Positions 28,450 through 37,839 are shown, counted from the stretch's first letter. The stretch is 64,000 bases of DNA from Stutzerimonas decontaminans (GCF_000661915.1 NZ_CP007509.1:2435501-2499500); one strand, 5' to 3'. Notes: generated by a model not told the origin, from the sequence alone. A program made the numbers and translations.

Positions 28450-29202
28450 CTAGAAGCTGATGCCCTTGTGCCAGATCCGTTCACGCGTCACGGTGTGGTA
28501 CGGCGGGCGATCCAGCTCGTAGGCCATGCTCATGGCGTCGAGCATGCTCCACAGCACGTCGAGCTTGAACTGCAGGATTTCCAGCATACGCTCCTGCGCC
28601 TCGCGGGTGCGGTAGTGCTCCAGGGTGATGCGCAGGCCGTGCTCGACGTCGCGGCGCGCCTCCTTCAGTCGCTTGCGGAAGTAGTCGTAGCCGGAGGCAT
28701 CGATCCAGGGATAGTGCTGCGGCCAGCTGTCCAGCCGCGACTGGTGGATGGTCGGGGCGAAGAGTTCGGTCAGCGAGCTGCTGGCGGCTTCCTGCCAGCT
28801 GGCGCGGCGAGCGAAGTTGACGTAGGCATCCACCGCGAAACGCACACCGGGAAGCACCAGTTCCTGCGACAGCACCTGCTCGCGATCCAGCCCGACGGCT
28901 TCGGCCAGCCGCAGCCACGCCTCGATGCCGCCCTCTTCGCCTGGCGCGCCGTCATGGTCGATGATGCGCTGAATCCACTCCCGGCGGGTATCACGATCCG
29001 GGCAGTTGGCCATGATCGCCGCGTCCTTCACCGGAATGCAGACTTGATAGTAGAAGCGGTTGGCGACCCAGCCCTGAATCTGCTCGCGCGTCGCCTGGCC
29101 GGCATACATGGCCCGGTGAAACGGGTGATGGATGTGGTAGTACTCGCCCTTGGCGCGCAGCGCCTGTTCGAATTCGGCGGGACTCATGGTTGGCAGGTTC
29201 AT
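28450..29202 (-). CDS. pqqC: Pyrroloquinoline-quinone synthase PqqC
   Basis: A 250-residue helical oxidase performing the final ring closure and eight-electron oxidation to PQQ. Conserved features include [41 protein letters not shown] and FYRKR-like [12 protein letters not shown]. No second copy accompanies the second pqq-like operon at 33.8 kb. Confidence 0.97.
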   Translation of the reverse strand: MNLPTMSPAEFEQALRAKGEYYHIHHPFHRAMYAGQATREQIQGWVANRFYYQVCIPVKDAAIMANCPDRDTRREWIQRIIDHDGAPGEEGGIEAWLRLAEAVGLDREQVLSQELVLPGVRFAVDAYVNFARRASWQEAASSSLTELFAPTIHQSRLDSWPQHYPWIDASGYDYFRKRLKEARRDVEHGLRITLEHYRTREAQERMLEILQFKLDVLWSMLDAMSMAYELDRPPYHTVTRERIWHKGISF

Positions 29203-29287
29203 GACGGTGTCGTTCCTTTTCTTTTCGTTCCGTTGTTCTTTACTCGAGCTGCCTCACGGTCTGTAGCCGCGTCTTAGCAGCGCGTCG

Positions 29288-30199
29288 CTACAGCTCGATG
29301 TTCATGCCGTCGAAGGCGACTTCGATTCCGTGCTCGCCGAGGATTTCGCGTTCAACGGAGTCTTCATCGAGGATCGGATTGGTGTTGTTGATGTGGATGA
29401 GAATCTTGCGAACCGCGGGCATGCCGTCGAGCACCTCGATCATGCCGCCCGGGCCGCTCTGCTGCAGGTGTCCCATCTCGCTGCCGAGCTTGGTGCCAAC
29501 CTCGCGCACGAGCATTTCGTCGTCACGCCAAAGGGTGCCGTCGACCAGGAGGCAATCGGCCTGGCGCATGGTTTCGAGCAAGTCATCGCTGACCTTGCCC
29601 AGGCCCGGCGCATAGAACAGCGTGCCACCGCTTTTGCGATCCTCGATCAGCAGGCCGATGTTGTCGCCGGGATGTGGATCGTTGCGATGCGGTGAATACG
29701 GCGGCGCCGAGCTGCGCAGCGGGATCGGCGTGATATGCAGGTTCGGGCAGCAGGGAATGGTGAAGCTGCCGGCCAGGGCGATGGGGTTCCATTTCAAGCC
29801 GCCGTTCCAGTGTTCGAGCATGTTGAACAGCGGGAACCCGGTGGTCAGATCCTGATGGACCATCTCGGTGCACCAGACCTCATGCGGGCAACCTTCACGC
29901 AGGGTCAGCAGGCCGGTGGTGTGATCGATCTGGCTGTCCAGCAGAACGATGGCACCGATGGCGGTATCGCGTGGCGCACGGGCCGGCTGCAGCGTCGGGA
30001 ACGACTCCAGCTGAGCGCGGATGTCCGGCGAGGCATTACATAGAATCCAGTCGACACCGTTATCACTGATGGCGATCGACGACTGGGTACGCGCCTTTGC
30101 ATTGAGCGTGCCGGCGCGCAGGCCGGCGCAGTTGGCGCAATTGCAGTTCCACTGCGGAAAACCGCCGCCCGCAGCGGAACCAAGAATACGGATGAACAT
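29288..30199 (-). CDS. pqqB: PqqB metallo-beta-lactamase-fold hydroxylase
   Basis: A 303-residue protein that hydroxylates the cross-linked Glu-Tyr intermediate. The N-terminal [16 protein letters not shown], the Cys-rich NCANCAGLR and the [16 protein letters not shown] region are characteristic. The start is ATG at 30199 ([12 protein letters not shown]). It is separated from pqqA by a strong hairpin. Confidence 0.97.
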   Translation of the reverse strand: MFIRILGSAAGGGFPQWNCNCANCAGLRAGTLNAKARTQSSIAISDNGVDWILCNASPDIRAQLESFPTLQPARAPRDTAIGAIVLLDSQIDHTTGLLTLREGCPHEVWCTEMVHQDLTTGFPLFNMLEHWNGGLKWNPIALAGSFTIPCCPNLHITPIPLRSSAPPYSPHRNDPHPGDNIGLLIEDRKSGGTLFYAPGLGKVSDDLLETMRQADCLLVDGTLWRDDEMLVREVGTKLGSEMGHLQQSGPGGMIEVLDGMPAVRKILIHINNTNPILDEDSVEREILGEHGIEVAFDGMNIEL

Positions 30200-30218
30200 G
30201 GACAGCCCCCAAAAGCGA

Positions 30219-30240
30219 AGCCCCGGCCGGAGCCGGGGCT
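30219..30240 (-). terminator. Attenuator-like hairpin between pqqA and pqqB
   Basis: AGCCCCGGC and GCCGGGGCT pair perfectly around CGGA. On the minus strand the 3' side continues TCGCTTTTGG, a weak T tract. Partial termination here would give much more pqqA message than pqqB-E message, as described in other pqq operons. Confidence 0.65.
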
Positions 30241-30246
30241 GATCGA

Positions 30247-30318
30247 TCAACGGTTTGCGAAGTACATGGTGACTTCGAAACCAATACGCATGTCGGTGAA
30301 GGCGGGTTTAGTCCACAT
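30247..30318 (-). CDS. pqqA: PQQ precursor peptide PqqA
   Basis: A 23-residue ribosomal peptide. It begins [13 protein letters not shown] and contains the cross-linked core FEVTMY, whose Glu and Tyr become PQQ. It is too short for ordinary gene calling and was read by hand on the minus strand. It is the first gene of pqqABCDEH. Confidence 0.97.
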   Translation of the reverse strand: MWTKPAFTDMRIGFEVTMYFANR

Positions 30319-30496
30319 AGGTCGGTCCTCTTTTTATGGTGCCGGAAGATTCCGACAGCCCAATTAAGCCCCCTGTTCTGCCTAAAGCAGAATGGTACTT
30401 TGGAAGGAGACAGCGCCGTGCCTTGGTAGTGCCCGACAGACGGCCGTCCGTTGTTACACCGTTTCTCATTCAGCTAACGCCTGCGGCGAGAGGCTG

Positions 30497-31615
30497 TCAA
30501 CTTGAACCCAGCGCCGGCCGATCATTGGCGTTTCGCCAGGCCAGTTCGTTGGTAATGGTCGCCATGGGGACGAACATCGTGCCGTCGAACTTGCTGAGCT
30601 CCAATCCCTGCTGAATACGCTGCGGCCAGTCGTTATTGGCCAGCGCAGCCTTGCCTATCGCGACCAGATCCATATCACCATCGACGAGTAAGCCTTCAGC
30701 CTGCTCGCCCGTGACGATGCCGCCGTTCCCAATCACCGGGATCGTGACGCAGCTCTTGGCGATCGCAGCAAAGCTCGGCCCTTCGCCGAACGCCGGTGCG
30801 GCCGCATCCGGCTCGGTGACGTGCAGATAATCGAGACCGGCATCGACCAGCGCGCGAAAACGCTGCCCGGCTTCGTCCACTCCACCTTCCCATTTCAGCT
30901 TGCTATCGCAAACCATGCTTTGGGACAGACGCATTCCAACCACGAAGTCATAACCCACCTCGGCGCGTACGGCGCGGATCACCGCCAGAGGCATATTCAG
31001 GCGCTGCAGGTAGTCGCCGCCCCACTGATCAAGTCGCTGGTTGAATTCGGCGCTGATGAATTCGTGCAACAGGTAACCATTGGCACCATGCAGCTCGACG
31101 CCGTCGAAACCGGCCTCGCGCGCGTGACGCGCAGCCTGGGCGAATCCCTGGATGGCCTCCTGGATCTCCTGTTCGCTCATTTCGGCCGGGGTCGCGTAAG
31201 GACCCTCGCCGCCGTAGAACGTCAGCTGAAACCCGCTGGGCTGCACCGCCGACGGCGCGATATGGCGGGCATGATGGATGTTGCCCTGAGTCTGGGCGCC
31301 CCCATGCATGAGCTGAGCGACGAAAGCGGCGCCCGCGTCATGAACGGCTTCGACTACCAGTCGCCAGCTATCGCGATGCGCCTCGGTGGCCAGCCCCGGT
31401 TGATTGAAGTAGCCCTGGCTGAAGGCCGTATCGGTATAGATGCCTTCGCTGATGATCAGGCCGAAACCGCCCTTGGCGAACGACGCATAGTAGTCCCGCA
31501 TCAGTTCGTTGGCGGCACCCTCGGCTTCGGCGCTGACACGGGTCATGGGCGCGACGACCGCACGGTTGCGCAGGCGCATATGTTTCAGCGTATAGGGCTC
31601 GAACAGTTGCGACAT
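30497..31615 (-). CDS. Old Yellow Enzyme family NADH:flavin oxidoreductase
   Basis: A 372-residue FMN TIM-barrel ene-reductase. N-terminal NRAVVAPMTR, active-site HGANGYLLHEFIS with the substrate-binding His, VAQLMHGGAQTQ, and the FMN phosphate segment VIGNGGIVTGEQAEGLL. It reduces activated C=C bonds; the substrate is not evident. ATG at 31615 is preceded by GAGGAAA. It lies between pqqA and exaC, separated from exaC by a terminator, so it is probably its own transcript. Confidence 0.9.
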   Translation of the reverse strand: MSQLFEPYTLKHMRLRNRAVVAPMTRVSAEAEGAANELMRDYYASFAKGGFGLIISEGIYTDTAFSQGYFNQPGLATEAHRDSWRLVVEAVHDAGAAFVAQLMHGGAQTQGNIHHARHIAPSAVQPSGFQLTFYGGEGPYATPAEMSEQEIQEAIQGFAQAARHAREAGFDGVELHGANGYLLHEFISAEFNQRLDQWGGDYLQRLNMPLAVIRAVRAEVGYDFVVGMRLSQSMVCDSKLKWEGGVDEAGQRFRALVDAGLDYLHVTEPDAAAPAFGEGPSFAAIAKSCVTIPVIGNGGIVTGEQAEGLLVDGDMDLVAIGKAALANNDWPQRIQQGLELSKFDGTMFVPMATITNELAWRNANDRPALGSS

Positions 31616-31719
31616 GGTGTTTTCCTCATCCATCCGATTAGGGGGCATGTTGATGGGAGGCGCATCAGCGGCGGGGAGTTCGATGTACGCGATGGCTGGT
31701 TCACCACCGGGCAAAAAAA

Positions 31720-31739
31720 AACGCGGCCGGGGCCGCGTT
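31720..31739 (-). terminator. Terminator downstream of exaC
   Basis: AACGCGGCC and GGCCGCGTT flank a 2-base centre; on the minus strand the stem is followed by nine T's. It ends the exaC transcript before the Old Yellow Enzyme gene. Confidence 0.88.
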
Positions 31740-31858
31740 GCGATAGGAACCTTGCGCTCGGTTCCAGGGGGATTACAGCAGAAGCGGCGCAGGTTCCTGC
31801 ACATGACGTGCATAGCAAAGTAAGCCGGCGCGCTGGAGCTAACGCGCCGGGGCCCTCA

Positions 31859-33379
<1,521 letters not shown>

Positions 33380-33789
33380 GATGGGCCTCTCTTCTTCTGC
33401 TTGTCGGAGCCTGTGCCGGAAAGTGCACAGGACATGGACCGATCTTAGGCAGCGGGGTCTTCGCTCCGGTATGCACCCATGGCAGCGGAGGACTCCTCAT
33501 TTGGTAGTAGATGGCAAGGCGCAGAGGCAGAGCTGGTGGCGGTTTGCGATTGATACGACCAGCCTGGATCGGGAGAAAAAGCCGAGCAGGATAGACCCTG
33601 GATCGCACTCTAAAAATGACGTTGAACAAGGGTGTCTGCCCAGAGCGCAAATTCTTCTGTAACGCAAGAAAAGCGCGACCAAAAGGCGGCAAAACCAACC
33701 CCAAAGTCTTATTAGCCCACCTGCCAAAGCGCCTTAGCTTCGGGGTGCGACATCGCTTTTCCCCACAACACCCAATGAGGAGATATGCC
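33380..33789. promoter_or_regulatory. Divergent control region between exaC and the second pqqA
   Basis: 410 bases without a gene. An inverted repeat CCTGTGC (33410-33416)/GCACAGG (33425-33431), 8 bases apart, lies ~30 bp before the exaC start and could be an operator or leader hairpin. GAGGAGA at 33777-33783 is the ribosome site of pqqA2. The rest shows no recognised element; both operons presumably draw promoters from here. Confidence 0.5.
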
Positions 33790-33864
33790 ATGCAGTGGAT
33801 CGATCCGGACTTCTGCGACCTGCGTCTGGGCTTCGAAGTCACCGCGTACGTCTACGTACGCTGA
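33790..33864 (+). CDS. Second PqqA-like precursor peptide
   Basis: A 24-residue peptide starting MQWIDPDFCDLRLG, with core FEVTAY and tail VYVR. The spacing Trp-x-x-Pro-x-Phe-x-Asp-x-Arg-x-Gly-Phe-Glu-Val-Thr-x-Tyr matches the canonical peptide at 30.3 kb, so the Glu and Tyr joined by PqqE are both kept. Differences are a Cys at residue 9, acidic residues near the start, and a second Tyr two residues after the core Tyr. GAGGAGA lies six bases before the ATG. It heads a rightward operon with its own PqqD and PqqE but no PqqB or PqqC. Confidence 0.9.
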   Translation: MQWIDPDFCDLRLGFEVTAYVYVR

Positions 33865-33920
33865 GCCCCTGACCGGCGTGATCGAACATCGCTTCACGCC
33901 GGTCGAGCGAGGATATGGAC

Positions 33921-34217
33921 ATGACGACAACAACAATGATTTCACCAGCCTGCCGTTACGAGATCCGCCCGCCCTTCCTCTTTCGCTGGGAAGACTCGCA
34001 GCAAGCCCACGTGCTGCTCTACCCAGAGGGCATCGTCAAGCTCAACGCCACCGGCGGCGAGATTCTGCGGCGCTGCGACGGCACGACCAGCGTCGCCGAG
34101 CTGATCGATCAGCTCGCGCTTAGCTACAACGCATCCGACGTCGACGCGATTCGCAACGGCGTCCTGAATTTCCTGGAGGTATCCCATGGCAAGGGCTGGA
34201 TCCGAGCTAAGGCTTGA
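33921..34217 (+). CDS. PqqD-like peptide chaperone, second copy
   Basis: A 98-residue RiPP recognition element, clearly paralogous to the PqqD at 28.1 kb: [34 protein letters not shown] and the helical tail. ATG 33921 is preferred because GAGGA is seven bases upstream; ATG 33915 is almost inside that site. It presumably binds the second PqqA and hands it to the second PqqE. It overlaps that gene by 32 bp. Confidence 0.92.
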   Translation: MTTTTMISPACRYEIRPPFLFRWEDSQQAHVLLYPEGIVKLNATGGEILRRCDGTTSVAELIDQLALSYNASDVDAIRNGVLNFLEVSHGKGWIRAKA

Positions 34218-35331
34218 TGGCAGCGGCAACCCGGTCTGGCTGCTGCTGGAGCTGACCTACCAGTGCCCGCTGCAGTGCGTGTTCTGCAGCAACCCGCGCA
34301 ACTTCGCCGATTACCGCCAGGACGAATTGAGCACCGCCGAGTGGATCGATGTAATGGCCCAGGCCCGTGCCATGGGCGCGATGCAGATCGGCTTCTCGGG
34401 CGGCGAGCCCACGCTGCGCAAGGATCTCGAAACGCTGGTCGCCGAGGCTGACCGCATGGGCTACTACACCAACCTGATCACCTCCGGTATTGGCCTGACC
34501 GAAGCGCGCCTGCGTGCCCTGAAGGATGCCGGGCTGCGCCACATCCAGCTCGGTTTTCAATCAACCGACCGTGAAGTGGCTCGTCAGCTGGCCGGCGTCG
34601 ATGCCCTGGAGCGCAAACTGCGCATGGCGCGGCTGATCAAGTCCATTGACTTTCCCATGGTGCTCAACGTACCGATCACTCGGCAGAACATCGCTCAGGT
34701 GCCGGAGATCATCGCGTTCGCCGTCGAGTTGGGAGTCGAGTATCTCGAACTGGCGAACGTGCAGTACTACAACTGGGCACTGCTCAACCGCGATGCGCTG
34801 ATGCCGACCCATGCCGAACTGCAGAGAGCCGAAGACGAGGTACATAACGCACGCGAGCGTTTCGGTGATCGACTGACCATCTTCTTCGTCATCCCAGACT
34901 ATTACGAAGGCCGTCCAAAGGCCTGCATGAACGGCTGGGGCACGATTCACGTCACCATCGCGCCAAACGGCAACGTGCTGCCCTGCTCCCAGGCCAGCAA
35001 CTTCAAGGACCTGACCTTCCCAAACGTGCGTCAGCAACGGCTAGAGCAGATCTGGTACGACTCGCCGGTATTCAACCTCTACCGTGGCGACGCCTGGATG
35101 CCCGAACCCTGCCGCAGCTGTGAGGATAAGGAAAAAGATTTCGGCGGCTGCCGCTGCCAGGCCCTGCTGCTGACCGGCAATGGTGCCAACACCGATCCGG
35201 CCTGCAGTAAATCTCCACATCATCAGCTGATTCGCCAGGCCGTGGCGCTGGCGCAGGAAGCTACGCGCCCGCAGGGCACGCTGATCACCCGACAGGCCAG
35301 TCAGGGGGTGGAACTTGAAACTGCCCCATGA
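34186..35331 (+). CDS. PqqE-like radical SAM/SPASM enzyme, second copy
   Basis: A 381-residue paralogue of PqqE. SAM-cluster cysteines C27, C31, C34 (TYQCPLQCVFC), FSGGEPTLRKDL, and SPASM cysteines at KACMNGW, LPCSQA, EPCRSCEDKE, FGGCRCQ and ACSKS are all retained, so it should be active and able to cross-link Glu and Tyr. Divergence from the first copy is spread through the middle (FQSTDREVARQLAG for [14 protein letters not shown]), and a 40-residue C-terminal tail differs. GGAGG is six bases before ATG. The stop region overlaps a small TTG-started gene by 17 bp. Confidence 0.93.
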   Translation: MARAGSELRLDGSGNPVWLLLELTYQCPLQCVFCSNPRNFADYRQDELSTAEWIDVMAQARAMGAMQIGFSGGEPTLRKDLETLVAEADRMGYYTNLITSGIGLTEARLRALKDAGLRHIQLGFQSTDREVARQLAGVDALERKLRMARLIKSIDFPMVLNVPITRQNIAQVPEIIAFAVELGVEYLELANVQYYNWALLNRDALMPTHAELQRAEDEVHNARERFGDRLTIFFVIPDYYEGRPKACMNGWGTIHVTIAPNGNVLPCSQASNFKDLTFPNVRQQRLEQIWYDSPVFNLYRGDAWMPEPCRSCEDKEKDFGGCRCQALLLTGNGANTDPACSKSPHHQLIRQAVALAQEATRPQGTLITRQASQGVELETAP

Positions 35332-35413
35332 CTCGTTCGGCGGCACCGTTGGCGCGGGCCTCGCGCTAACGCTTGGTTGTTACCTGCTACTGCGTTACTG
35401 GTTAGTGGGTTGA
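35315..35413 (+). CDS. 32-residue single-TM peptide in the second pqq-like operon
   Basis: Frame TTG-started, with AGGGGG six bases upstream, ending three bases before the next ATG. It encodes LKLPHDSFGGTVGAG, then a hydrophobic helix (LALTLGCYLLLRYWLVG). It overlaps the end of pqqE2 and exactly fills the gap to the membrane-protein gene, which is what an overlooked small gene looks like. It may be a small subunit of the membrane protein that follows. It could be chance, but position, ribosome site and hydrophobic profile agree. Confidence 0.6.
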   Translation: MKLPHDSFGGTVGAGLALTLGCYLLLRYWLVG

Positions 35414-35416
35414 GCC

Positions 35417-35920
35417 ATGCAGCTACCCGTTCTCGACCTGCTGGCCCGCTACGCGCACCTGCTGTTCGCGTTGGTCTGGGTCGGTCATAACTACGCCAAC
35501 TTCATCCAGAACCCGCGCTTCGTGCCACTGCAGAACGGTATCGATACCGCCACGTTGAACCGCGATCTGGAAGTGCGGATGAAACGTGAGCACGGCATCT
35601 TCCGCTACGCCTCCGTGGTCGTCTGGGTATCCGGCATGTTCATGCTCTGGCAACGCGGCTGGCTGGCTGATGCATTGCTGCTACAAGGCCCGCTGGCAGT
35701 GATCGGCCTGGGCGCCTGGATTGGCACGCTGATGCTGCTCAATCTCTGGCTGGTGCTGTGGCCGCATCAGAAAAAGCTGCTCGGCTTCGTTCCGGCGACT
35801 TTGGAAGAGCGGGTACGCTGCTCGCGGATTACCTTCCTCTCCTCGCGCAGCAACACCATTCTGTCCTTTCCCCTGCTGTTCCTGATGGCGAGTGGCGGTC
35901 ATGGCCTGCACTTCTTCTGA
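35417..35920 (+). CDS. PuuD-like (urate hydroxylase N-terminal type) membrane protein
   Basis: A 167-residue protein with four predicted membrane helices. ARYAHLLFALVWVGHNYANF with its conserved Trp and His, EHGIFRYASVVVWVSG, and LWPHQKKLLG resemble the membrane domain of the PuuD urate hydroxylase family. The cytochrome c tail of full PuuD is absent. Conserved histidines could bind heme and pass electrons to or from the membrane. It is coupled to its neighbours on both sides, so it should serve the same pathway as pqqADE2. Confidence 0.75.
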   Translation: MQLPVLDLLARYAHLLFALVWVGHNYANFIQNPRFVPLQNGIDTATLNRDLEVRMKREHGIFRYASVVVWVSGMFMLWQRGWLADALLLQGPLAVIGLGAWIGTLMLLNLWLVLWPHQKKLLGFVPATLEERVRCSRITFLSSRSNTILSFPLLFLMASGGHGLHFF

Positions 35921-37001
35921 GCGCGCCGAACGCTACAACTTCGCCTCCGGTCCGGCGATGTTGCCCAAGGAGGTGCTGGAACAGATTCGCGAGGAGCTGC
36001 CGAACTGGCGCAATACCGGCTCCTCCGTGCTTGAGCAGCCCTTCACCAGCACCGCCTTCAAGCAGCTGATGGTCGAGACCGAAGCCGACTTGCGTACATT
36101 ACTGACGATCCCCGACAACTATCGCGTGCTCTTCATGCAAGGAGGTGCCTCGGCGCAGTTCGGCCTTTTGCCGCTCAATCTACTGCGGTCAGGACAGAGT
36201 GCGGACTACTTGGAGAGCGGCCACTGGGCACGCAAGGCAATCTCCGAGGCCCGCCGTCATTCGCCAGTCAATGTCATCGCTAGTGGTACAGAACAGGCCT
36301 TCACCGCCCTGCCCCCACTGGATCATTGGCAGCTCGATCCGGCTGCCGGCTATTGCCATGTGACCAGCAACGAAACCGGTAATGGGCTGCAGCTGCAGGA
36401 GTTTCCGGAACTGTCGGTACCACTGGTGGCGGATATGACCTCCGACTTTCTCACCCGGCCGCTTCCGCTCGAACGCTTCGGCCTGATCTATGCCAGCGCG
36501 CAAAAGAATCTCGGCGTCGCCGGGCTGTGCATAGTGATAATCCGCAACGATCTTCTGCGAGCGCCCCCTCCCGGTCTGCCGACCGCGTTCAGTTATGCGG
36601 CGCAGGCCGAGCAGCAGAGCCGCTTCAACACGCCACCCACCTTCGCCCTCTACGTGACCGGGCTGATGCTGCGCTGGATGGGACGTAACGGCGGCGTTCC
36701 AGCCATGGCTGCCGCAGCTCAGCAAAGAAGTCGCCTCCTATATCGCTGCGTTGAAAACAGCGACTTCTACCTGTGTCCGCAACGCCCCGCAGACCGTTCA
36801 CCGATCAATGTCTGCTTCCAACTGACCAAGCCCGGACTGACCGAAACCTTTCTGACCGAGGCCGAGCGTAACGGCCTGGCCAATCTGCGCGGCCACGCAG
36901 CGATCGGCGGCATACGAGCCAGCCTCTACAACCCGATGCCACTGAGCGGAGTGGCGCGCCTGGTGGAATTCATGACTGATTTCGAGCGTAAGCATGGATA
37001 G
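35901..37001 (+). CDS. SerC-like PLP aminotransferase with altered substrate pocket
   Basis: A 366-residue fold-type I aminotransferase closely resembling phosphoserine aminotransferase along its whole length: YNFASGPAMLP, TSNETGNG, PLP lysine in SAQKNLG, FNTPPTFALYV and GGIRASLYN. Residues that hold the phosphate in E. coli SerC are missing: the SHR motif reads PFT (LEQPFTST), the GGGRGQF Arg is Ser (GGASAQF), and Arg after the GH pair is Ala (RGHAAIGG). The carboxylate Arg (GIRAS) remains. It should therefore transaminate a different, non-phosphorylated substrate. ATG 35901 overlaps the previous gene by 20 bp; GTG 35892 is an alternative. Confidence 0.88.
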   Translation: MACTSSERAERYNFASGPAMLPKEVLEQIREELPNWRNTGSSVLEQPFTSTAFKQLMVETEADLRTLLTIPDNYRVLFMQGGASAQFGLLPLNLLRSGQSADYLESGHWARKAISEARRHSPVNVIASGTEQAFTALPPLDHWQLDPAAGYCHVTSNETGNGLQLQEFPELSVPLVADMTSDFLTRPLPLERFGLIYASAQKNLGVAGLCIVIIRNDLLRAPPPGLPTAFSYAAQAEQQSRFNTPPTFALYVTGLMLRWMGRNGGVPAMAAAAQQRSRLLYRCVENSDFYLCPQRPADRSPINVCFQLTKPGLTETFLTEAERNGLANLRGHAAIGGIRASLYNPMPLSGVARLVEFMTDFERKHG

Positions 37002-37839
37002 AAGGCACGGCCTGCACGCTTTACGCCGCTCACTGGCACAGCAACTGTCACTGACTCTGGTCGACGTCGCCTGTCGTCTGCCGCACGCCATACCGGGTCG
37101 ACCTCTTACCGTGATGGGCCTAAACTTTCCGTCGCCGCTAGGTATCGCCGCCGGCTTTGATCGCAATGGGCGTCTTGCCCGGCGGGTGGCGGCGCTGGGA
37201 TTCGGTTTCAACGAGATCGGTAGTCTGACTGCGGATGGACTGGCGCAACTGGAGCCGATGTCACGTGGCGAGGCGCGCCTTGGAATAAACCTGACCCTGG
37301 ATGCGGGAAGCTCGGTGGCGGAGAGCTGCGCGCTGCTGCGCAACGCATGGTCCGAGGCCGACTACCTGGTACTGAACCTGATCGGCCCGGCCAGCGCACC
37401 TCTGCTCTCAAATGCCGTGCGCCTGCGCAACCTCCTGACCGCTCTCCGTGAGGAGCATCAGCAGCTGAACCTGGAGGGCAAGCGCCAGGTACCGCTGGTA
37501 GCGAAGCTACGCTGCCTGCCAAAGCAGGTTCCCTTCTTGCTAGCCAGCATGCTGCTCGACCTCAAGTTCGACGGGCTATTAGCCGCCCACGACCCAGGAC
37601 CGCCAGCTGCGCGCGAGCGCTACCGTGCCTGGCAGGACCCACAACAACAGGCACTGGCTTGTGAACAAATCGAGGGCTTGCGGCGCTTTTGCGGCCAGGG
37701 CATGGCATTGATCTCGGTGGGTGGCATCCAGACGGCGAGCCACTTGCAAGCGCGTATGGATGCCGGCGCCGAGCTGGTGCAGGTTCACACAGCACTGCTG
37801 CATCAGGGGCCGTGGCTGGCAAGCCACCTGCTCCGCTGA
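36994..37839 (+). CDS. Dihydroorotate-dehydrogenase-like flavoprotein lacking orotate-site residues
   Basis: A 281-residue FMN barrel related to class 2 PyrD: VMGLNFPSPLGIAAGFDRNG, ALGFGFNEIGSLT, and the FMN phosphate segment ISVGGIQTASHLQARMDAGAELVQVHTALL. The stretch containing the MGFNN orotate contact is missing, the NISSPNT active-site loop reads NLIGPAS (catalytic Ser to Gly, Asn to Ala), and the later ATNTT reads AAHDP. It is ~55 residues shorter than E. coli PyrD. It is thus a flavin oxidoreductase for another substrate, and not the housekeeping PyrD. It overlaps the SerC-like gene by 8 bp and is the last gene of the operon. Confidence 0.85.
   Translation: MDRRHGLHALRRSLAQQLSLTLVDVACRLPHAIPGRPLTVMGLNFPSPLGIAAGFDRNGRLARRVAALGFGFNEIGSLTADGLAQLEPMSRGEARLGINLTLDAGSSVAESCALLRNAWSEADYLVLNLIGPASAPLLSNAVRLRNLLTALREEHQQLNLEGKRQVPLVAKLRCLPKQVPFLLASMLLDLKFDGLLAAHDPGPPAARERYRAWQDPQQQALACEQIEGLRRFCGQGMALISVGGIQTASHLQARMDAGAELVQVHTALLHQGPWLASHLLR

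Noticed and set aside
35892-37001. SerC-like gene as the housekeeping serC, and the following gene as pyrD
   Set aside because: Both lack the residues needed for phosphoserine and dihydroorotate chemistry and lie in a specialised operon.
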